In this document: piece after piece, positions 48,019 through 59,753 of the stretch | How positions within the stretch are numbered: the first letter of the stretch is position 1 | How the letters are laid out: each line of letters opens with the position of its first letter | Assembly (NCBI RefSeq): GCF_021869535.1 | Contig: NW_026262593.1 | Coordinates: forward strand, 72,606,822-72,670,821 | Length of the DNA stretch: 64,000 nt | DNA from: Mytilus californianus | Taxonomy: Eukaryota; Mollusca; Bivalvia; Mytilida; Mytilidae | Direction: 5' to 3' | The notes under the pieces: model-generated | Database searches by the model: none | Told to the model about the DNA's origin: nothing | What the model saw: only the letters and a program-made list of their open reading frames with translations | Program-made: the position numbers and the translations under genes

Positions 48019-48112
48019 GCACTTGTCTCTGCAAGTGGCGTCTGCCATGTAAGAGTTTGTGGTTATTTGATAAATATTTTATGTTCGTTTGAGTTTACGA
48101 ATTAGAATTTAA
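48019..48112 (+). repeat. Split direct repeat B2 (right terminus)
   Basis: Second copy of B1. It is separated from A2 by a 149-bp AT-rich spacer (47870-48018) and marks the right end of the element. Confidence 0.95.
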
Positions 48113-48119
48113 TAAATAA

Positions 48120-48385
48120 ACTTTACAGTTTATCAACAGGTTCTTTACCATAGACAAACTATTGCCAGACAGAAATGTTTTACACAAGGCATCTATATAA
48201 TAATATGAAGCATTCAGGTTTTCTACTTTTCGAAATATAAAGCTTGATACAAATAGTTTGAGAGTCGCTGCAGCATCGCCGGAAAAGCATCCATAGTTAT
48301 TGCATTCTGTGACAATTTTAGATGCGATGCAAATGCAACACCGAAATATTCTAAACTTAGGTGTATGATAACGAACAAAGTCCAA
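48120..48385 (-). pseudogene. Possible coding fragment, ankyrin-like, next to the element
   Basis: A minus-strand frame of 96 codons has a coding look and a segment (YYIDALCKTFLSGNSLSMVK then NLLINC) reminiscent of degenerate ankyrin-type repeats in mussel NACHT-like proteins. No splice sites are convincing. The frame ends close to the right terminus of the Ngaro-like element, so the element may have landed in or near an old exon. It could also be chance. Confidence 0.3.
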
Positions 48386-48884
48386 ATGAGTGAATACGCT
48401 GTAATATGCCGAGAATCACGTGATTCTCCGCCAAAATTTTCATTGTCATAATATCACGTATATACAGGTATCCCTTACCTATCAAACGATTGATATAAGT
48501 TTTAATTCATGCTCTTTTTTGTGACATTTTTTTTCTTTGCACTTTGCAAATGAACGTTACATGCATGTGTATATTTACAGAAACGTCAGAAAGGATTTTT
48601 ATAGAAGAAAGAATGTGTTCTGCTAAACCATTACACAAAACCCGTATTTTGTTTTAAAGATGCAGACCTTGTACTTGTTGAGTTTTAAAGTGTCATAGCG
48701 CGCCATCAAATTAGACGACAATCTCCTTTCAAAAGTAACAGACACTAAATAATTTTTAATAAAAAATAATAATTCACAATGAAGAAGAAACTTTAATAAA
48801 TCGCATTAGTTTCCCCTTCCAAGCATTTAATAAAATTTATAGAAGACATTCCCCATATAGATTGCATTTTAGAAGGTGTGCTCG

Positions 48885-48996
48885 ATGAGGGATTGTAGCG
48901 AGTGGTTTTGTTTAATGTGAATATGGTTTTTAGCTGTTTTCTGCTCTTTGGTCGGATTGTTGTCTCTGATGCATTCGTTTTCATTCTCAATTTTAT
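48885..48996 (+). mobile_element. Diverged retroposon 3' end
   Basis: TTTTAGCTGTTTTCTGCTCT, TTTGGTCGGATTGTTGTCTC and CATTCTCAATTTTA match the right end of 41380-41450. Stretches 48390-48880 and 49000-49340 show nothing else. Confidence 0.65.
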
Positions 48997-49349
48997 GACA
49001 TTTTGATATGCTATAATATGAATCAAAATACAAGCTACATTTCTAGGCAACATCTTTTATATGCACATGTTATTTTATCCTTTTATTGATATACAATTAA
49101 TAGGCATCATTGAATTTACTTAGACTACATATATCATAAGAGTGCTTTTATCAAAATATCGACAGAATGCACATGTAGGACCATAATTATATATATATAT
49201 TGTTTGAAAATAAAGTATACATAACTTGGAAGCAAATAATACCTAATGATTAGTTTGTGGGTAGGTAATTAACATTGACAATACACATACATGTATATTT
49301 AATACATATGAAACAAGAATGTGTTTTAGTTATTGAACAATCATGTCGG

Positions 49350-49530
49350 TATATGTTGTTCAATGTTTCTGTTGTTCCGTAGTTTTCCTCTTATACATGT
49401 TAACGTTGATGTGTTTCCCTCGGTTCTTGTTGGTTACTCGGATTTGTTTTCGCTTAATCGATTTATGACTATTGAACAGCTCAATACTACTGTTGCCTTT
49501 ATTAGTCGGCTTAAGTGACTCTACTTGACC
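49350..49530 (+). mobile_element. Penelope-type 3' tail fragment
   Basis: GTTTCTGTTGTTCCGTAGTT, GTTGATGTGTTTCCCTCGGT, CGGATTTGTTTTCGCTTAAT and ACTACTGTTGCCTTTATTAG are a better-preserved relative of 42900-43000. Confidence 0.65.
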
Positions 49531-49782
49531 CGAAAGACGTCAAGAGTCAATTTAAAGGAACGTTTTGGAGAATTGTTTTTTCAAGCAAACACAATCTTAT
49601 ATTGGTGGGCATTTTCAGTTCATGTCTCCTGTTAAAATTCTCCTGTGTAAAGAATGAGAAAATATTATTTACTTTTCTGATTTGCAAGCTTTTTCCTAAT
49701 GTTCATTGTATTTGTATTTGGGGAATTCGGTTTTAAGTTTTTTTATTGTAAACTGTTAGATATGTATCACTCAGAAACGTAT

Positions 49783-50718
49783 CCATCCCTACTAACGTGT
49801 CCGATTCCTCCAAACGTGTCCATATGACGTTACTAAATTGCAAAATATGCCTAGTTGCAAAAGGGCACCAAGACGTGTCATTTTTAAGAACGCCCAATCA
49901 TGTCCATTTCTTTAAGACTAAACGTCTTTAATAAACATCTAGAAATATGGACAAGATTGAGCGTTCATAAAAAGGAGACGATTAGGCTTTATATAAACAC
50001 TTTTAGTTCATTTCACTAATTGTGTTCATATAAAGCCTAATCGTGTCCTTTTTATGAACGCTCAATCTTGTCCATATTTTTAAATGTTTAAACGTGTCCA
50101 CCAATATTAAATACATTAAGTAATTTGTAATTACATATGTTGTTTAATATTACATATTTTACAGAAATAAAGAAATATGGTCCCTATGTTAAAGTACGCA
50201 ATGACGTACGTTTAGAATGGAGACGCTAAATCTGATACCCCGGCACTCTCCTTGCACGTTAAGAACCCTTGCAACAACTGTTTGAGGGGTCCGTAGGTGA
50301 CATGATGAAAGACAAAATTTATGTCCTTGTGTAATGTACCCTCTTTTTGCAGTGGCAGTCAACATTTCTTTGACTTTCGAATGGCCTCTATTATATAACT
50401 TTTTTAATTGCCAGTAATTGTGCCCAAAATACTTCATAAATAGTCCAACCGAAACCCGACTTCCTCAATTTTTTCCCTCATCATATATCATAAAATTGCC
50501 GTAAACGTAACTGACGTCACTGAGGACAAATTAGTACTAAACGTTTTGAGACATTCTTGCGTTTTAAAGTGGATACGTTGTGACGCAAAAACAACAACCT
50601 GACACGTTTGGGAGTTTGGAACCGGACACGTTTGGGCGCTTTGCAATTTTTAGAACACGTTTGGGCGAAATAGACGCATTTAAGGGAGTCAGACACGTTA
50701 TGGGGGATGGAAAAGTTT
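49783..50718. mobile_element. Non-autonomous TIR element with repeated ACGTGTC boxes and an internal hairpin
   Basis: The left end TATCCATCCCTACTAACGTGTCC is mirrored by the right end, whose complement reads TTCCATCCCCCATAACGTGTC. Boxes of the type AAACGTGTC(C) recur at 49796, 49817, 49871 and 50090 and, inverted (GACACGTTTGGG), at about 50600-50690. Inside, 49943-49999 and 50027-50083 form a hairpin with 55-nt arms (GGACAAGATTGAGCGTTCAT). The open frame at 50189-50437 on the minus strand is without recognised domain. Confidence 0.7.
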
Positions 50719-50849
50719 GAAAGTGGTACAGATAAATTACAATTTATGTAATTATATAAATTCGGGACGATTTTGAGTTTGACATTAATTTGTGTGTTGA
50801 CACCTTCAACATACAGTATTCAACAATAGACTAGGTATACTCCTTTACA

Positions 50850-50935
50850 TGTCCTTTGATTACTGTTAATTGTCGTTGGGTTGCTGTCTCATTGAAGTTT
50901 ACCCCACATCTCCTTTTATTCATTAATTTTTAGTT
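50850..50935 (+). mobile_element. Diverged retroposon end of the CTCATTGGCA family
   Basis: GTTGGGTTGCTGTCTCATTG and CCCCACATCTCCTTTTATTC resemble the family's 3' end. Stretch 50940-51490 shows nothing else. Confidence 0.5.
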
Positions 50936-51499
50936 CCGTTCTATGTACTTCAAAATCGTTCCATGGCAAATCACAATTAGACGGGTTATTGTTTATAGAT
51001 TTAAGCGTTTTTCCTTCTTGAAATGATATCATCAGGAGAAAAATTAATTGAAGAGGGATGTACCAAAATGAATTGATCACAGTAAAACGGAAAAACATAT
51101 GTTTACCCCGCTCCCCCTGTTTCCATTTTAAACTGTGTTCCAGACCGCATCTTAACGATATCAATTGATCTGCATCTTTCTATTTTTCCTGTTTAGGCAC
51201 ATACTTGAAATGTGTTCTCTTTAAACTCGGTTACGAATTAGTTCCTAAACAGGACTAAATATTCAAAAATTCGTAATGAATTCTATTGATTATTTTGATT
51301 ATAATTCTTGAACTTTCCCGCATAAATCATACATGATGACACTGATTTAAAAATTGGGAAAACAATGAAAAAAGTCCCAAGTTTTAGGATGGAGCTTTCT
51401 TTCGTTCCTAACAGTTTTACAACTTTTATTTCATTTCATTTTTCGAAACGATGAATTTTGTACAAATTTATTCAACTATGTGATAATTGTAAAATAAGT

Positions 51500-51870
51500 G
51501 TACATTTGGAAAAAAGTAAAATAACAAAAATACCGAACTCCAAGGACAACTCAAAACGGAAAGTCCCTGATCAAATGGCAAAATCGAAAGCTCAAACACA
51601 TCAAACAAATGTAAAAAACAACTGTCATATTCCTGACTTGGTACAGGCATTTCCTTATGAAGAAAATGGTGGATTAAACTTAGTTTTATATATATCTAAA
51701 CCTCTCACTTGTATGACAGTTGCATAAAATTTCATTATATTGACAACAATGTGTGAACAAAACAAATAGACATGATAGGTAAAAATGTCAAAATTAGGGG
51801 TACAGCAGTCAACATTGTGTTCTAATCTTAATCACTATAAAAACAAACAAATATGTCAACAAAGAAAACT
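51500..51870 (-). mobile_element. Penelope-family retroposon tail, minus strand
   Basis: Complement of the 2816-3330 insertion: AGTAAAATAACAAAAATACC, AAATGGCAAAATCGAAAGCT, CTCTCACTTGTATGACAGTT and AGTCAACATTGTGTTCTAAT. The short plus-strand frames across it are antisense by-products. Confidence 0.85.
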
Positions 51871-51884
51871 TAGCAGTATATATG

Positions 51885-53470
51885 TTAGCGGTAATAGATT
51901 AAATAAGGCATTAAAATTAGATTCTAGGCAATAAGCTAACGCCTAGGCAGTAGGTCTATTGCCTAAATAATGTTAGACATTACTCTTAAATCCTAGCATT
52001 TAAACTTAAATTCTGAAAATTTTGTCCAGGCATTAATGTTTATGCCTAAAATGAAGATGGGAGTAAATAAAAGAAATTTATTCAAAGTTAAAGTAAAATT
52101 AATACATAATAAAGAACTGAAATTTGAATTTCAGAAATAAAATCATAAGTAAAGTATTGATGTTAAAACTCATTGAATTAACCTATAATACGAATTGACC
52201 ACTATTGAATTATGTTCCCCATCCATGCAGTAAGCATGTCATGAATATATTCGTTTGACCACTCAATACTACCCTGTGATTGGAGATGTATTGGCTTCCC
52301 GTGAACAATAACTAGTTCTGGCCACATTAGCATAAATTCAGATATAACCTTAGCTGTAATTTCACGACCTTTGTCACTTTGCTGTTTATGTGGCACACCA
52401 AATATTGTGAAAACAAAACATAAATTAGAAGCCACCTTTGAAGCACCTTTTGACAGAAGAGCTCTAATTATATATTTTTTTAGGTGATCCTGGTACACCA
52501 TAGGAAAATATAGTTTCCATCTTACTTTGATTGGAAAACGATTAAATCAACCTGTCCTCTTCAATAAAACTCTTTAGATAAAACGGGTTTCACTACTACT
52601 CCCTTCCCTATGCATATTTTTTCATGTTACAATTTTCACAAAATGGAAGAAATGGTACAATGGAATCATGGAAAAGTTTGCGAAGCCATTATTAGGTTGC
52701 TTAATTCTACGGTCTAAAATAACAATAGGCCGCTTTGACATATTTCTTTATTTGGTTTGTTTCCCAAAATATCACACAGGACATCTAGAAAAACATAAAA
52801 TTTCACTCATCATTCTCTTATACTTTAGTTACCAGTCTTTTAAACCTCTTATGGTAAAAAATGTCATACCATGGTAAATGTAATAGTCTATAAGTGCCTT
52901 ATTTCCTGATTTTGAATGTTTAATATATGCCAAATGATCATTGTACTTTTGCTTTGGGTATATGCTCTTTGTTTTCCCTGATTCACATTTATATTCCGCA
53001 AAGATTCGAGAAATTTGTCCTTGCTTAAATGTTTATAATCCAGATATTTAGAAGTGAAAAGACAAGATGGGTATTTAAGAAAACTTACATGTACAATAAA
53101 ACTGATGGAAAGATGATATGACTGGCAAAATTTCATATCTTCAGTTGTCTATTATTGACCAGCCCAAACCGGCTCGATCATTGAGCAAAACCACTAAGAA
53201 ATACGAATATGTTCTGTTTTGAATACGAAAAAATACTAAAATTTAAGATCTTTTTATTCAGTTTATATCATTTTTTAGGCATATAATTTTTTTTAAATAT
53301 TATTCATCAGAGTATTTCACCGAATGTACATGTATTTGGAAGAATAAATCCCAAAGTTAACATAATGCCTGAAATTATATTTGGCAATAGGTTGAATAAT
53401 CATCATCAGATTTCATGTAATAAGCTTAATGCCTGAATATTTCATTAAAACAAATAAAATGAGAATAGTA
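51885..53470. other. Region flanking the integrase, with clustered GCCTAA/AGGCAT motifs
   Basis: Near-palindromic hexamers cluster at 51915-52050 (AAGGCATT, TAGGCAAT, ACGCCTAGGCAG, TTGCCTAAAT, ATGCCTAAAA) and again at 53275-53440 (TTAGGCATAT, ATGCCTGAAA, ATGCCTGAAT), on either side of the integrase remnant. They may be subterminal sites of the element that carried it. Otherwise 52580-53270 and 53450-54880 show nothing I can name. Confidence 0.35.
52200..52570 (-). pseudogene. KRBA2/SCAND3-type integrase core, decayed
   Basis: Reading leftward from 52560: VDLI (first catalytic Asp region), a stop within FQSK-stop-DGNY, a frameshift into MVYQDHLKKY (52501), then FTIFGVPHKQQSDKGREI, ELVIVHGKPIHLQSQGSIE and HDMLTAWMGN. 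QSDxGRE and SQGSxE are the second Asp and the Glu of the DDE integrase core; the usual N of QSDNGRE is K here. I know this version from KRBA2/SCAND3-like proteins and their transposon relatives. The stop, frameshift and altered motif show it is dead. Confidence 0.8.
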
Positions 53471-54884
53471 CATTGCTTCAGATTTCATTATTTTTTAGAC
53501 TTAATTTTTAGTAAGTAGTGTTGAAAAGTTCATCCTTTGAAAACAACTAAATATATGATCAAAGTACAATGACCAAGTGATGATAGGTGCATTTGATTAC
53601 AAGCAACGTGATTAATTATTACATTAAAATGATTTGTCAATAAAATGTTAACAACTCTGTAAAGATTTAAATTATCAGATCAGATTTATTTTAGAATAAA
53701 ACCTATTCCAAAAAAAAATGTATTCAATAAGCAAACATTTCATGCAGTCTATGCTCCCCTCCGTGCTGCTACAATGCATTCGGGCGAGATATGTTCAGGT
53801 AGGTTAGGTATTTCGAGTAATGTCATTTTATTGGAAATCTCTATTAATAGTGCTAAATGGTCAAAGTTAACCTGCAAATATTCTCACATTTAAAAATTAA
53901 ACTAATAGTATGGAAAAATAAACATGACGACAAACAATCCTACAAAGAATGTAATCTTTCTGTCAAACAGTTTGAGAGGAGTTGCATTCACACGATGGCA
54001 TTACGGTACAACTTTCTAAAATATGGACAAATTCCAATTAATCCAGTAGAAATCGTCAAATCAAATGATGTTATAGAATGGTAAAGTGAAAAGGGGTCTT
54101 GATCCGTTTCAGCATGAATCGAAATACTGTGATAATGTCTAACGGAAATGTGGCACCTATATCTATATTGTGACAAAGCTTTAGTCATACATTGAGTTTT
54201 AAAAAATCTAAACCTGTAATTTTATAAAATTCTAAAACCGTCAAGTGGCCAATTCCTTAGACCCAAGATCTGGTCACTGTCACCAATAGCCACAATAATG
54301 ACAGCTATTATTCTATGATAGTACAGCTTTATAGCAATCCAAGTTTTAAATAACACCCTTAAACTAGGAGTAAGTTCAGGGGTCAGCCTATGGTACATAA
54401 TAGTACACAAGAATCTAAAATCCATAACAGTATACAAAATCACAGAAGAGTCTTGAGTTTTAGTGACTCCTAACAAAACGTAGACATTTCCAAATTTATA
54501 TTAAACGGAAGCATCTAATTTCACCATAATAACAGCTAATTAAAATACCGGTAAAAAAGAACACACCATTCAGAATGTTGACACGTAAAATGCTTTTCAA
54601 GAGCTTTTAATAGAAATCAAGACCAATATTTCACATACTCTTTATGCTTGAGTATAACGGTCCCACATGCGACAACTTAATAAAAATAACTTGGTTGTTT
54701 ATCAAATCTTTAAAGCCCCACAAAACGCTAATTTAAAGGCCCAACAATTAGTAGTTAGTACATAATAAAAGACGACAACCAGGGAACTTCCTGTAATAAG
54801 TGATGACTTATAAAGATGGTTTTTAGTGATTAGTGTTCAAAATCACCGCGTTTGAAATGTGCATAGTTTCAAATCATACTTTGC

Positions 54885-55085
54885 CACATGTGGATTAGGA
54901 TCTGCTTACCCTTCCGGAGACCTGAGATCACCCTAAGTTTTTGGTGGTGTTCGTGTTGCTCAGTCGTTAGTTTTCTATGTAGTGTTATGTGTGTTATTGT
55001 TTGTCTATTGGTCTTTGTCAGTTTATTTTCGACTTATGGGTTTGAATGTGCCTTTGGTATCTTTCGCTTCCTTTTTCAATTACTA
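54885..55085 (+). mobile_element. Penelope-type 3' tail
   Basis: GCCACATGTGGATTAGGATC, TGCTTACCCTTCCGGAGACC, GTTCGTGTTGCTCAGTCGTT, CAGTTTATTTTCGACTTATG and TTTGGTATCTTTCGCTTCC match 57505-57715. Stretch 55090-56680 is AT-rich and shows nothing else. Confidence 0.8.
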
Positions 55086-56689
55086 AATATTTCAGAAATT
55101 GGTTGTCTTTTGTTTACACTAGATGGCTTTTGAACTTAAAACAGTACAAATTGTAATAAAGAAAAACAAAAATAGATAACACTTTTGAAATATTTTTGTT
55201 GTTATATTTAAAAGGGATAAATCTATATGAAAATGCAAGATTTCAAAGTGTTTAGAATACCAATTGAAAACAGATGCTGGTTTTATATAGAATATATTAT
55301 GTACTAGAGAGTAAATTTTCACCCATTTTCCCCCAGGCAAATGGGATATGTAAAATAAAAGCATACAGGGACCCGTCTGTCAGCTGTCCTGAACTGCTTA
55401 TTGTATATAGTCCAGGTGATTTGAAATATAAGATTTAATTCATAGTAAAAAAAATCATTTTTATCTAAACAAAATTTCAATAACAATTACAGCTTGCTCA
55501 GGTTTGAGATATTCAATTTCGTATATCTCACACAAAATTGTATCTTATATTAACCTAAATTAATGGCTAATTACAGATGATAGTTGCATTGATATTACAA
55601 GTAAAATAAACTCTACTTGCATCCTTATATCATACGGGTTTTAACTTTCATTTGAAATCAATTATACATTCATACATCTTTGAGAAATATTATGTCAAAA
55701 TAATACTTTTAGTTCAATAATTTAACCCATCATTTTTATATTCGAACATTTAAAAAAGCCATTGAGGTCAATAATTGTGTATGAAGTAGTGCTTCGAGTT
55801 TTGTAATAAATATTAGTCATAAAGTAAAATAAAAAAAGTTTGAAATCTGGTCATTAAAGAGTGGCATTAAGAATAAGTTCCAATTAAAGCCCCTAAACTC
55901 TGATTTCAGAGCTAAGACAAAAACAAATGTGTTCATTTTTCTGATTTTCAATCTATGTTTTTGATAAAAATATGCATTCAGTTTTGGAGTTGTCTATCTC
56001 AAAAATGACAGACTTGTTAAAGTCAATTTACTTTTCATGTAACATAAAACAGAATGAAAAACATTATTTGACTGAGCGGCCAAATTACATCATATATTAC
56101 AAGTTCCGTTGGTTATATATAGTTGCATTATAGAGTGAATAAAAATACAATAGTTTCAAACCTTCCAAAACCTAATTTTTCTTCAAGAAACTAGTAAGAT
56201 GTAAACCTTGAAAAAACATAACACTAATACCCACCATTTAATACTGATTTCTTGCCTTTTGAAAGCCCTAAAGAATATTTTTCTCCTAATTGGATATTAA
56301 ATCATTTACAAAAAATCAACAAGGATAATTTTTCTAAATATCTGGTTACATTGAACCTTCAACTTCTGAAATATAAGTATATATATATTACTTCTAAACA
56401 TGAAGATGTTCTAGAAGCCTAAAATTATATTGGATTGGATGGAATTTATACTTAAATAAGTGGTTTTTGAGGGGGAAATGATTCTGAAACAACGATTCAT
56501 TTTCTTTGAAGTAGTAACAAGTACATTTATGTGGATTAATTCAGTGTTTAGGATTGAGGCTTCAGTTATTTATTCATATTTTTGTCACAAAAATGTTTTA
56601 TTTGTTTATATGACAACAAATATTATTATATAATACATTTACTACTCGGCTTTAGAGATATCTAAAGAACAGTTTGTGAGTACATACAA

Positions 56690-57420
56690 TCTAAGACTCT
56701 CTCATCTTGCAATAGTATTAAAACATTTGACTTTTCTACACTTTACACAAGTATTCCCCATTCCAAACTAAAAGACAAATTGAAAGAGTTGGTATTACTT
56801 TGTTTCATTAAAAAGAATGGCGAACGTAGATACAAGTATCTTGTCTTGGGGAGGGATAAATTCTACTTTGTAAAGAATCACTCTGATTCAAACAAAAAAT
56901 TCTCTGAAACTGACATTATCAAGATGCTTGATTTCTTGATTGACAACATATTTGTTACGTTTGGAGGATGTGTTTTTCAACAGACTGTCGGAATTCCAAT
57001 GGGAACCAATTGTGCCCCTCTTCTTGTCGACTTGTTTCTTTATTATTATGAGGCTGACTTCATACAGGAACTTCTTAGGAAGAAAGATAAGAAGTTAGCA
57101 ATATCCTACTCTACGTTTCGGTATATAGATGATGTTCTCTCACTAAATAATACAAAGTTTGGTGACGAATCTATCCCATCGAACTGCATACGGAGTATAT
57201 ATCTCCCAATTGATACGATATTCCCGGGCTTGTGTTTCTTATCATGATTTCCTTGATAGAGGATTGCTGCTCACAAGGAAGCTTTTAAACCAAGAGTTCC
57301 AAATGGTGAAGTTGAAATCATCCCTTCGTAAATTTTACGGACGCCATCACGAGTTGGTTGACCGTCATGGAATAACCGTTTCACAGATGATATCGGATAT
57401 GTTCCTTATGTCGTAACTAC
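56690..57420 (+). pseudogene. Penelope-like element 2, reverse transcriptase with internal deletion
   Basis: From about 56700 a frame reads SSCNSIKTFDFSTLYTSIPH, then KELVLLCFIKKNGERRYKY and FLIDNIFVTFGG, and reaches the RT motifs GIPMGTNCAP (residues 71-80 of the 56780 frame) and YIDDVLSLNN (YIDD at residues 115-118). Shortly after, at GDES near 57165, about 60 family residues are missing. A frameshift then leads into AYGVYISQLIRYSRAC, KLKSSLRKFYGRHHELVDR and SQMISDMF, ending at a stop at about 57416. The catalytic YIDD is intact, but the deletion and frameshift make the protein non-functional. The GIY-YIG part is absent upstream, so the copy is also 5'-truncated. Confidence 0.85.
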
Positions 57421-57730
57421 AATACCCTTCCCTTTTCACCACTGTGACTAATCGAATTAGACTATTTACCGGATTTGTAAGAAACATAAGCAACACGACG
57501 GGTGCCACATGTGGAGCAGGATCTGCTTACCCTTCCGGAGCACCGGAGATCACCCCCAGTTTTTGGTGGGGTTCGTGTTGCTAAGTCTTTAGTTTTCTAT
57601 GTTGTATCATCTGTAATATTTTTTGTCTGTTTGTTTTTTTTATTTTTGGCCATGTCGTTGTCAGTTTGATTTCGATCTATGAGTTTGACTGTCCCTCTGG
57701 TATCTTTCGTCCTTCTTTTGTGACTTTAGT
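57421..57730 (+). mobile_element. 3' tail of Penelope-like element 2
   Basis: It follows the RT stop directly: GCCACATGTGGAGCAGGATC, CTTACCCTTCCGGAGCACC, GGGGTTCGTGTTGCTAAGTC, CCCTCTGGTATCTTTCGTCC. This ties the tails at 9265 and 54885 to the RT family. Stretch 57740-58420 shows nothing else. Confidence 0.8.
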
Positions 57731-58429
57731 ATGTGATTTTTTCGGTTCATATCCATATTTTTGGAGATTAAAAAATCAGAAAGACTGACAATTCCTTCAT
57801 TGCCTCAAACTTATGTACTTATTTAAGTAATTGTTTTTAATCACTATCAAGGACATGGTTTCTGTGTCCTATGCTCAAATTAATAACAATATAGACAAAC
57901 TGAAGAATTACATAATAAAAGAGGACACTTCAGCAGGAAAATTTGTCAGAAATTAGAGGAAGGAAAGGTTTTACCATAATAAAAAAAAACAGCTATGATA
58001 GATATGTCTTCCAAACATTTAATGATATCGAGAAATATTCTGAAAAAGTGAACGTGAACAACTTTTCGCAAAATATAAGAAGACCCTGTTGCTAAAGTTG
58101 ATCAATCAATGCATGATGAATTCATTAAAGGAGACAAAATAACTGTGTCAAATCGTTTTCAAACACTCTCCCGAGAATTCGAATTATTAAATCATGTATA
58201 TTCAAGGAGTAATCTTGTAATTCAACACAATCTTTAATCAGGAAGGTTAACGTGCCGAGGGCATCAGAGTCAGAAAAATCACAAAAGATCTTATTCTTTT
58301 TGGAACTATACCTTGTATTACAGTTTCAAATTTTATTGACAGTTACATTGTTAATCAAAAACAAATAGGGAATGTGACCATGGGATACAGATAATGCCCT
58401 CGCTTGCATATCATATAAAGTTACAAAGG

Positions 58430-58640
58430 ACATAACTGAAGAACGGTAAAAGTGACGCTACCCAAATTTGTACTTGATCTGAGTTTTGTGGTAATAAGTA
58501 ATGTGTATAAGTTTCATAACATTTGGTTGAGGCAAACTTAAGTTAGAGAACGGAAACGAAAAATTCAGCATTTTTGTCCATTTGTAAAGGGGCATTACTC
58601 TAGAACAGTTAAAGTGACACAACCATAATTCAAACTTCGG
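58430..58640 (+). repeat. Old dispersed repeat (ACTCTAGAACAGTT family), copy 1
   Basis: GTGGTAATAAGTAATGTGTA, AAGTTTCATAACATTTGGTT and GCATTACTCTAGAACAGTTA match 63665-63725 plus 63905-64000. Confidence 0.75.
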
Positions 58641-58944
58641 GTATTTCACATCCAATATTTTATTGTAATATTCTTTACAAAGCACAAAAATGTCGGCATT
58701 CACATCAAAAGCTAACCAAACCTTTAAACAGGCTTATTCGGAAATATATAGTTACGATACTGTTGTTAAGTTATTAAGGATTGCATATTTTGGTATTAAT
58801 ATTGATTCACTCATAGGGTCTTTGCATTTGAAATAAACACATTTATTCTAAAACCAGTTGTTGGCATGATACGGGTTATGTTCTTCTCATATATTTTATG
58901 ATGGTATGATACTAATTCCCTAACGGGAGGGATTGTACTTGATT

Positions 58945-59395
58945 TTCATGATGAAGACAAAATCGTTCAATCAGTTTAATTGAGGTCTGGAGCTGGCATG
59001 TCAGTAGCTGCTAGTAGTCCTTTGTTTATTTATGTATCATTGTCATTTTGCTTAGTTTCTTTTGTTACCTATTCTGACAGCGGACTCGGACTTCTTTTGA
59101 ACTGAGTTGTACTGTGCGTATTGCTATGTCTTTCTTCATTCTACATTGGCTAGAGGTATAGGGGGAGGGTTGAGATCTCATAAAACACGTTTAACCCCGC
59201 CACATTTTTGCGCCTGTCCCAAGTCAAGAGCCTCTGGTTTTTGTTAGTATGTTTAATTTTAGTTCATTTATATGTTTTGGAGTTTAGTGTGACGTCCATT
59301 TTTACTGAACTAGCACACAATTTTATTTAGGGGCCAGCTGAGGACCACCTCCGGGTGTGGGATTTTCTCGCTGCATTGAAGACCCATTTCTGAAT
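58945..59395 (+). mobile_element. Retroposon 3' region, 3'-truncated copy
   Basis: It matches 40905-41370 (GTCTGGAGCTGGCATGTCAG, GGTTGAGATCTCATAAAACA, GGGGCCAGCTGAGGACCACC) but stops at GAAGACCCATT, lacking the usual end. Confidence 0.8.
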
Positions 59396-59753
59396 TTTGA
59401 ATTCCATTTTGAGACATTTATACATAGTATTCATGAGAGCAAACCAACTTTTAAGTGTGCTTTTAAGTATAGCTCGCAATGATTCTCTGGAACACAAGGA
59501 TAAAATACATGAATGTAATATCTTACTACAGCACAGATTTTTACATTGTGATATTGTCGCCATATGTGACAATGCCTCACTTGGTATTCGTCATCAACCA
59601 AACAAAAGATCACTAGTAAAATACAATATACATGTCTAAATATCACTGGATTTAAAGTTCAGAAATTTGATATACCGGTAGTTGATCTTTTGGAACTGAT
59701 ATTTATGTTAACAATTTAGAAATATTTTTTATCTATTTTGTTGATACCAATTT

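Larger units (their letters stand above)
43203..48112 (+). mobile_element. Ngaro-like (DIRS order) retrotransposon with split direct repeats, non-autonomous, minisatellite-filled
   Basis: The order is A1 (43203-43386), gag-like ORF, minisatellite, B1 (47594-47687), A2 (47686-47869), B2 (48019-48112). A1/A2 are 184 bp each and differ at one base; B1/B2 are 94 bp each and differ at two. B1 and A2 touch. A1-core-B1A2-B2 is the terminal layout of Ngaro-type tyrosine-recombinase retrotransposons and fits neither LTR nor TIR elements. The core lacks any recognisable RT, RNase H or tyrosine recombinase, so this copy could only move in trans. The near-identity of the repeats points to recent mobility. 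A plain pair of coincidental duplications is possible but would not readily give B1-A2 contiguity. Confidence 0.75.

Noticed and set aside
51458..51727. 89-residue plus-strand frame
   Set aside because: It is antisense to a retroposon tail; the same peptide appears wherever the tail is inverted.
53857..54084. 75-residue plus-strand frame
   Set aside because: Its composition is plausible, but I found no domain, splice signals or second copy, so it is not listed as a gene.
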